This document shows, piece after piece, positions 57,048-64,000 of a stretch of DNA of 64,000 bases. The DNA lies in NCBI GenBank assembly GCA_019022495.1, contig JAFEKR010000010.1, forward strand, positions 868,001 to 932,000. Reading direction: 5' to 3'. Every line of letters starts with the position of its first letter. Within the stretch, counting starts at the first letter, position 1. Below the pieces are notes generated by a model. It did no database searches and was not told the origin of the DNA. It worked only from the letters and a program-made list of their open reading frames with translations. The position numbers and the translations under genes were made by a program. Source of the DNA: Epichloe hybrida (taxonomy: Eukaryota; Ascomycota; Sordariomycetes; Hypocreales; Clavicipitaceae).

Positions 57048-60000
57048 CTATTCATAGCCCTGTGAGCCCCCAAAGGTCTGGAGGATATGTTCCGAGGACC
57101 GGACGATCCATTCCATCTTGCCTCGTTCAACATTAGCCAGCCATGGGTCAACGGGGTAGTTGGTGTCGTAGCCCGCAATCAGGGGGTTCAGTCGGCTGAT
57201 GAGCAAGTGCATCGTCTGTGACACACTGCCCATCATTTCGCGGAAGCCTTGCTGCTCCCAATCCTACGCGCGAGGGGAAAAAAAAAAAAAAACAGGTTAG
57301 TCAAGTACTGCTTGCAGTGATGGTGGTACATTAATGTAATGAAAAGTGACTTACAGAATTTGGCATGCTGCTTCCAAAGGACCTGATAGCCATCTCGATC
57401 CAATCAATCTCTTGCTTCATACGAGGGGTAAGGCGAAGGTCCTTGGCAATGGTGGCAATCACGACAAGAAGCACTAGTGGGGGCAGATTCTCGAATCGAC
57501 TGGGATGCTGAAGACTGAGGCATCTCTGGAAAATCTCCTTCTCGTGGCCACTCTGGATCCACTGAATCATGGCATCCTGGAGGCGGCCTTCTTTGATGGC
57601 CTGCTCAATGACCTGGACACGCCGCTGGATTTCCTGCTCAGATTCGACGTCCGTCTTGTTCACCTGGGATGCGAATGCCCCGGCAACTCCGCTGATCTTG
57701 CTGGCGGCCGCAAGGTCAGTTTGTGGTGCGGAATCCCGAGGGCTGCCCAGGTGCTGTCCACCACCACCACGCATGTACTCGGAACTACTCATAAACTGTT
57801 GTTGCTGCTGCTGGCGGTGATTATGCTGGCTGGGAGCTTGGCTGGACTGATAACTTGCGATGCTCGGTTGTGGATTGGACCCAGCAATCATGCCGTTGTT
57901 GTTATTGTTATTGTACCCGTGAGGACCGTATCCTCGGGGCCCAAGACCACCATCTCTGGAAAGTGCCTGAACAGCCTGGAGACCCGAGGCTCCGGGCAGC
58001 TCGTGAACGGGCTGCTGCTTCAGCTTGAGGAATTCGGCTTGAAGCGATGACTGGGAGGCGGCCATCGTGGACACCATGTCGGTGAGGCGAGTCACATATG
58101 ACAGCAGCTGATCGATCTTGTTGCTGTCAGCAGCGTGTTGAGACTTCAATTGTTCCAGCTTGTCGTGATACTGCTGATGGATCTCGCCGACGGCTTGCTG
58201 AGCGGACTGGTTGGCAATGTTTCTGAAAGCGGGAGTGAGACGCTGGGTGAGCGTTGCCGCAACTTCCTCCTGCAGCGTTGCGGTGATTGATTTACCGACA
58301 CGTTCTGCGACCGCAGATACGACATCGGGAGATCGGAGAGACCGATTCAGGGCCTGGGGAAGAGAGGATTGAATCTCCTTCTGAACGGAAGATGCAATGT
58401 TGGGCTGAAGCTTGTGCTGAAGAACGTCTGACACAGCCTTGGTAGCCTTGTCGCCAATAGCAGGAATCACCAACTCTGTGAAATGATGGTGAATCAAAGA
58501 TTCCAAGACCTTCTGCGTGTTCTCGTTGAGCACCTCGGACACCATATCCAAGAGCTTAATTTGATGCTGGTTGAAGCTTTCGTCGCGTAGTCTGGCGCCC
58601 TCATCAATCTTGCCTTGGAGATTCTTCAGGGACGACTTGAGCGTGTCGGAAATGGCAGCAGTCAAACGAGTCTGCATTGTGTTGATGGCGGAATCAAAAG
58701 ACTCGACCGTGACACCATTGGAAACGGGACCATGGTTACTGAGAGCCTTGGCGTGAGCTTCTGCCTTGCCAGACTGAACAGTACGAGGAGCATTGGCGTT
58801 GTTTCCTTTCGCGACAGCTTCAGCTTCTTTGACGGCATTGGCCTTCTTCTTTCGAGCTTTGCGCTCGGGCTTCTCTGCAGCGCCTTCTTTGGACGACTGA
58901 ACGGGAGTCTCTGCCTCCTTGGGCTCGTTCTTTGGTTTGACTGGAGTGGCGGCGGAGTCGGAACTGCGCGGGGTGGACTCGCTTTGGGCAGGCGTGGTGG
59001 TAGCCTGCTGAGTTGCTTCTCTGATCGCCGGGCGTGCGGGGGCGTTCCTCAACGGGTCCTTGTTATCGCCGTTGCCAAGCTCGATCTGCTGCGGCGTCTT
59101 GAGCCTGGCAACAGTTACCAGACCCTCCTTGACGGCGTCCACAGCATCGAGGACCTTGTTCTCCTTGGACCAACCGAGCTCGCATTGCTTAACAAGAACA
59201 CAGGCCACGCCCTTGGAGTGCATCGCGTACAGCTCAAATAGTGTGGGCTCATCGTGGTCTTGTACCATGGCCGGGTTGCAGAGGATGTCCAAGCTGCGAA
59301 GCACACCGCGGTTGGCGAACGAGTACTCCCGAACTCCACTAATCACAGCGGTGCTATCCGGCTGTGGGATGGTAGCGTCCTGAGCGATAAGGCGTTGGAT
59401 GTAGTCTGCCTGCGACACATTTTTCAGGTTGTACTTGGGAGCAGAAAGATGGGCGAAATAGACCGAGTTGCGAGTCGGATGACCAATGACAATCATGCCA
59501 CTAGCTGGATGGTACATCACGCTGCAGACGGCATCCGACTCTTTGCTGTGTGGGAGATTGAGCTCTTGCACCGGTTTGCCGAGTGCGAGATCCCAGAGCT
59601 GGAGAGTGTGGTTCTGTTTCATACCAACAACCATGTAGCGGAGGGCGCCTCGCTTCTGGTATGGCCGTTGCTTGTCGAGCAAGAGAACGGATGTGGGCCA
59701 AGCCTTTTCGCCTTCGGGTGTAGTGGCCAGTGTCATGAGTGGCTCCTTGATTTCCAGCGATGAGTGGGCGGGCAGAGGAGATCGGGAGTCAGAATCTTCC
59801 TTGTTGGTTGCGGTGAGGTCTCGTACATCCCAGAATTTGACCCGACCGGACTTATCGAGAGACACTACAACTGTGTCATCCTGACTAAAGGTGAAATCTT
59901 TGCCAGCTTTACCTGTGTTGATCTTGAGGGAACATTGCTTGAGAAGAGATTCGGTATCCACGACGCGATCGTGGCCAGCCTTGAAAAGCTTCTTCTGGAA

Positions 60001-62004
60001 GATGTATGATGGCCAAACAAAGTTGATGGATTTGCCGCGACCGACTGCGAAGAATTCGGGATGAATGGTGGATGCGCGAGCCCTGGTTTTCAGTACACCA
60101 CCGGGCGCATCACCATCGTGGGACGAGATGGGAGGAAGAGCGAATCCATACTGTTCCAAGTGTGGATCCTCTATGTGGTCCTTCTCGCCGTCCTTGATCT
60201 GCACCCAGTAGACGGTGCCGCTGATGCCGGTGCCGATGATGGCTTCCCGCTGCACACTTTCGTGGTCCGAGGGAGTCACCGACATGGCAACGTTGAAGAT
60301 CCTGTCCTTGGTGTCGGTGAAGATCTTTGCGTCCTTGCCATCATCTTGACGAATGACACGCAAGCCGCCCTGCTTGGACATTCCATACGTCATGTAGGTC
60401 TGTGAGGCGGTGTAGAGGTTGCGATCGATCTGGTCAAACTCTTTCTTGAGGCGGGCAATATCCATGATGGACTCGTCTCGAAACTCGGGCCGTACTTCGT
60501 TTGTCTCTTCCTGGAGAGAAATGGAGATCCACGGCTTCATCGGGAAGTTGTACACCCGGACTGGGGGTGCATCCTTTTCCTCGATGACGACGATTTCCTC
60601 CTGGTCAGCGCTCTCCCAGCTATCCGCCACCTCCTGTGTCAGATCGCCTGCGGCAATGCCAGAGTCAGAGGTATCGTTGGCCCCAGAAGCTTCGGGCGTG
60701 CCCTGACTAGGTGTCATCTCATGACCAACACGGATATTCTCAATAATCTGCTGCTCGATTGAATGAACGACAGAGACTGCGGCTTCATCGAGAGCCCATT
60801 CTGGGTCAGGCGATGTTGGCTCTTGGACAGCGTCAGCGGTAGCAAGATTGTGCTCGGCTCGCGCAAGAGATTCTCGAGCATCTTTGTCAGCCTGCTCCGC
60901 GAGGTCATGGACAGCTTCGGCAACTGTCTCTTTGCTGGTCTTCTCCACCGACACAGAGCTACCCAAATCCGTGGGAGGCGTCTGTTTGGTCGATTGTCGA
61001 GTCGACTGATGTGAGTGAAGGGAGGAGGTGCGATGGGCGGTGTGACGAGTCTGCTCGGGAGGGCTAGCGATGGGGCTGCGCTCGCTTGCGGCTGGGCAAG
61101 GCTGCTCATGGTTTTGTGAGCCAGAAGGAGAAGGCTGATCCTTCTTGAGTAGCTGGAAAGGCGGCGCGGGTCCATGATTAGCTTGCTGGGACGTATGAGA
61201 CTGTGGTGATGACTTTGCCAGACTGCCCATCAGCTGTTGATACAGAGCAGACATATCGGCAGGAGGTTCCTGGCTTGGTGCCTGAGAGTATTGGTATTGA
61301 TGGCCAGCGGTAGCTTGGTTTTGCACATCGATATAAGACTCCGAAGCTCCATGCTGGGGAAAGTGTTGGGCCTGCTGGTGGTAGGCATTCGGCTGCGGAG
61401 GCTGTTGCTGTTGCTGATATTGGTGAAAGAAGCGGTGCGAGTCGGTTGTGATCTCGGGAGACTGCGAGGCAGCGCCATTGGCTCGGGACTTTTCAGCCAA
61501 AGCGGGTTGATCAGTCTGACTGGGCTTCGGGCGATTGAGCAAATTGAGCAGATAGGATGTCGTGTTAGCAGATGGCGAGCCATTCCCAAAAGGGTTGCTT
61601 CTGGCTTCAGCAGGCTGGTCAGGGGCTTGTTGAGGAGCAGGAGCTGCCGCCGGTCTAGCCTCTTCAGCATCGTGAGTAGCGCCTCTCATCAACACAGCCA
61701 GAAGACCAGTAGGGTCAGCAACGGTCGGTGCCGGCTGATGGAGGCGAGTTGGCGGCGACGAATATTGATTCTGCGAGTAGCTCGACTGACGGGACTGATG
61801 CGAATGCTGGTGCTGGTGATCGGGCTGCTGTGCCTGATGCTGTGCCTGATGCTGTGCCTGCTGCTGGTGCTGCTGCTGCTGGGAGCTCGAGCCGGCCGAC
61901 CCACCGCTAAACTTGAGCAGATTCAGCAAATTGGCGGTGCGATCAGCATGGGAAGCCATTCCGCTGTTATTGACGGGCGGCGTCGGAGCAGGAGGGAGGT
62001 CCAT
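57048..62004 (-). CDS. EDC4/Ge-1-like mRNA decapping scaffold (WD40-coiled coil)
   Basis: Two exons (57355-62004 and 57048-57263) encode 1621 residues. Residues 1-330 are Gln/His/Pro-rich and contain two LLNLL motifs (NLLNLLKFSG and YLLNLLNRPK), a form of short linear motif common in decapping factors. Residues about 480-880 form a degenerate WD40 propeller (PVRVYNFPMKPWISIS, VVSLDKSGRVKFWDVRDL, HTLQLWDLALGKPV). Residues about 1100-1330 are helical, with a long coiled coil. The C-terminal 200 residues contain the all-helical Edc4-like domain (DAMIQWIQSGHEKEIFQRCL). EDC4/Ge-1 scaffolds Dcp1-Dcp2 in P bodies; fission yeast Pdc1 is comparable. I chose the ATG at 62004, although the frame stays open to 62139. 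Confidence 0.82.
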
Positions 62005-63029
62005 CAGCTCCCTGCGGCTCTCATGCACGGTCGAATAGCGGGAAAGAGACGAGGCGAGGCGAGGCGAGGCAGGAAAAAAACTAATAAGGATTGCGAGAGC
62101 AGCCTGGTGACACAACAGCAGTGAAAGGCGAAGAAGCACAAGCAGTGGAATTGATCACCTTTCCTGTGGGCTCCCGTGTCGACTCGGCTCCAGAAATCAA
62201 ATGGGTGCTAAGAGAATAAAAAGACGGAAACAAAAACAAGCGTGTCAGCCGTTGAGCGGCCGTTGTGTTTGCGAATCGCTTTTCGTTGTGGGATGGTGGT
62301 TGAGAAGTGAAGAAGGGAAAGAAAAAGAGAAAAGATGATGAATTTTAGTTCAGGCCTCTCCAGGTGTCAAAAGGGCGGCCAAGGAACTCCGCCTATGATG
62401 GATGGGGAAAAAAAAGGTAAAAACACATAAAAAGTTCCTTATTAAGCAGGAAAAAGATGGAGCCCATGGCAGCCCAACAACCCAACAACACCAACACCGC
62501 CTGCGCCTTGTGCCCAGCCACCTCATATGTGACGGGTTTTTCTCAGCCGCGCAGCGACCAATGGCAGGGGTGACTCGAGGAGTTACAATGAGCGGTGACC
62601 AGCCCTGCTTACGGATCCGTATGAAGTTCCCAATCGACGACGAGGCGGCGGATGCCCAACCGCATGCATCAAATCCAAGTAATAATAAGTCCCTTCCAGA
62701 AGCTTTGCAACGCCACCCACCCGCCACCACGACCCAGAGAGAGAGAGAGAGAGAGAGAGCGCGCCACAAGCAACCACCACCACAAACCCACCCGCCACGA
62801 TGCCAATGGCCAGCACAGCATAGCATAATAACATCCCTCATTTACTCGCTCATCATCTTCAACCACCATCGGCGCATCGCCACCCCACGACAAGCATATA
62901 ACCCAGCGCTCCCCAGACCGCATCGCATCGCATCGCGTCGCGAAACTCAAGCAGCCCTACTACCCCCCTTCCGACTCCATGAGGCTTCCATCCTGAAAGA
63001 GCCTACCCCTATCAAACATTCTACCCACA
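62005..63029. promoter_or_regulatory. Divergent spacer, EDC4-like gene and membrane protein gene
   Basis: Two divergent genes flank this stretch. It has a GAGGC repeat near 62051-62069, an (AG)n run at 62735-62759 and ATCGC repeats near 62922-62938. The plus-strand frame at 62402-63532 is mostly UTR and intron sequence read through into the true exon 2 of the next gene. Confidence 0.5.
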
Positions 63030-63532
63030 ATGTTCTGCCTCAGAAGGTAAACGCCCCCCTTCCCGCCCCCAAAAGAATAAAAATAAAAACCACCCCCCAA
63101 ACGCATTCTCTAGCTAATAAGTCTCCTTCTCGCAGCTGGCTCACCCTCCTCTTCATCCCGACCAACGCCTCCCCCGCCTTCATCTTCCTCTTCTTCATCT
63201 GCACCTACTTCCTCAACCGGCCCTGCGTCTACTGCTCGATCCTCCTCCTCGTCCTCTTCTTCACCTCGTGCAACTGGTCCGACCGATGCTTCTTCGACTT
63301 CCGCAGCAACTGGTTTCTCCCGAGGCCGAGCACGTCGGACAGCACGGCACTGTTCAACGCCACCATGATGGACATGGCGAATTCCACGGCAAAGGCCTTG
63401 GCCAGCGCTGCCGTGGACGACATGTCGGCCAGGAGGGCCGAGTGGACTGGTGTGGGAGTCGAGTGGTTGAGGACGTTTTTGGGCAAGAGGGAATGGAGGA
63501 TCGACTGCATGGATATTTCTATTCAATTATGA
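63030..63532 (+). CDS. Small two-helix membrane protein of unknown function
   Basis: Two exons (63030-63046 and 63136-63532) encode 137 residues. Exon 1 is only 17 nt (MFCLR plus two bases). The product starts MFCLRSWLTLLFIPTNASPA, with two hydrophobic helices (AFIFLFFICTYFL and VYCSILLLVLFFTSCNW) in the first 55 residues and the Cys/Trp-rich block CNWSDRCFFDFRSNWF. The C-terminal half is hydrophilic and ends CMDISIQL. The dense conserved-looking core suggests a real fungal family, but I cannot name it. GTAAAC and CGCAG splice sites restore the frame. The 88-bp intron is C-rich. Confidence 0.65.
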
Positions 63533-63924
63533 AGGGCGGGAAGGGGGGGGGGAGCTGCGTGCTCCTTCATAGTCTGCAGGGAACTCTGATACAATAGCGT
63601 GTAAATCTTAACCTCTTCAATCATTCAATAAACTGAGCGTTTGCGTATGAACGAACTTGCACAACTGGTTGGTACGGAGTACATTGGCACATTCAACGTT
63701 TCGATGAGGCACACTGCGGGTATAGTAAATGTCGTATTGTGTATGTATATATCTTGTCTTCATTCTAAATTACATACATTCTGTCCAATTCCACCCAAGT
63801 ATTCGGAATCCAATCAATCCCATGTCAGGCGCTTGCTCGCATAGGTCGCAGTCATGCCGTGTCGTCGTCATGTCAAGCACAAGAAAAGGCCAAGTCGTCA
63901 ATCCCCCCCTCAGCAGTGTTGCCA
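63533..63924. other. Convergent 3' spacer
   Basis: This non-coding spacer has a G-run at 63546-63552 and TACGGAGTAC at 63673-63682. No gene was seen. Confidence 0.4.
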
Positions 63925-64000
63925 TCACAGTTCTTCGACCAGACCTGCGGCAATATCATCCTCTGTTCGCGCGCCCGAGTCGTCCACAGACTGCTCCTCT
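63925..64000 (-). CDS. Partial C-terminus of a gene leaving the right edge
   Basis: On the minus strand an open frame enters from the window edge and reads EEQSVDDSGARTEDDIAAGL followed by VEEL and a stop at 63925-63927. It is acidic and Ala/Asp-rich, with codon use like the neighbours. Only 24 residues are visible, so no family can be named. It could also be chance. Confidence 0.4.
   Translation of the reverse strand, partial: EEQSVDDSGARTEDDIAAGLVEEL

Noticed and set aside
61237..62124. 295-codon plus-strand frame
   Set aside because: Antisense shadow of the Gln-rich part of the EDC4-like gene; Gln codons read as Leu/Cys on the other strand.
62005..62139. 45-residue N-terminal extension of the EDC4-like protein
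   Set aside because: It is in frame but hydrophobic and unlike the family; MDLPPAPTPP at 62004 is a more natural start. 5' RACE would settle it.

Overview
This is a window of nuclear DNA from a filamentous ascomycete (Pezizomycotina). Genes carry short GT-AG introns of about 50-110 bp. A palA/RIM20 gene, a fungal-only DUF3716 protein and an 11-kb AT-rich block with the signature of repeat-induced point mutation (RIP) all fit this. A hypocrealean Sordariomycete is my best guess, from gene content only. No tRNA, rRNA or CRISPR array was found.

Left flank (1-4.0 kb) and 13.0-16.9 kb: repeat-rich, gene-poor DNA holding a small family of putative secreted proteins. Three apparently intact members (2236-2801 minus, 14806-15395 minus, 16038-16606 plus) and one broken tandem copy (about 1680-2230) share a signal peptide, a dibasic Kex2-type site and one phase-2 intron at the same place. 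Their mature parts have diverged strongly. Two members form a divergent inverted pair whose promoters still match.

4.0-13.0 kb: a compact housekeeping block. It holds a UBL-WLM metalloprotease, the HDEL receptor Erd2, TAF10, mitochondrial ribosomal protein uS19m, an ER-membrane J-protein (Hlj1-like), an FSH1-type serine hydrolase and a secreted pectinesterase whose first catalytic Asp reads as Asn.

16.9-22.2 kb: palA/RIM20 (five exons, the first only 8 nt) and a metal-dependent amidohydrolase.

23.1-34.2 kb: a RIP-saturated Ty3/gypsy-type LTR retrotransposon on the minus strand, bounded by 172-bp LTRs. Protease, reverse transcriptase and integrase ghosts can be read. The mutated tract starts and stops inside the two LTRs.

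34.2-64.0 kb: a DUF3716 protein, a cysteine-rich zinc-binding-like protein, histone H2A.Z, a Ulp1-like protein with two catalytic residues replaced, an RRM-R3H RNA-binding protein (Pin4/Cip2-like), a secreted FAD-linked oxidase with a one-base frameshift, an EXPERA/EBP-like sterol-isomerase relative also frameshifted and apparently truncated, an EDC4/Ge-1-like decapping scaffold, a small two-helix membrane protein, and the last codons of a gene leaving the right edge. The spacers are rich in minisatellites, homopolymers and the palindrome TACTCCGTA.

Gene models were spliced by eye from frame continuity, splice motifs and family knowledge. No database search was run.
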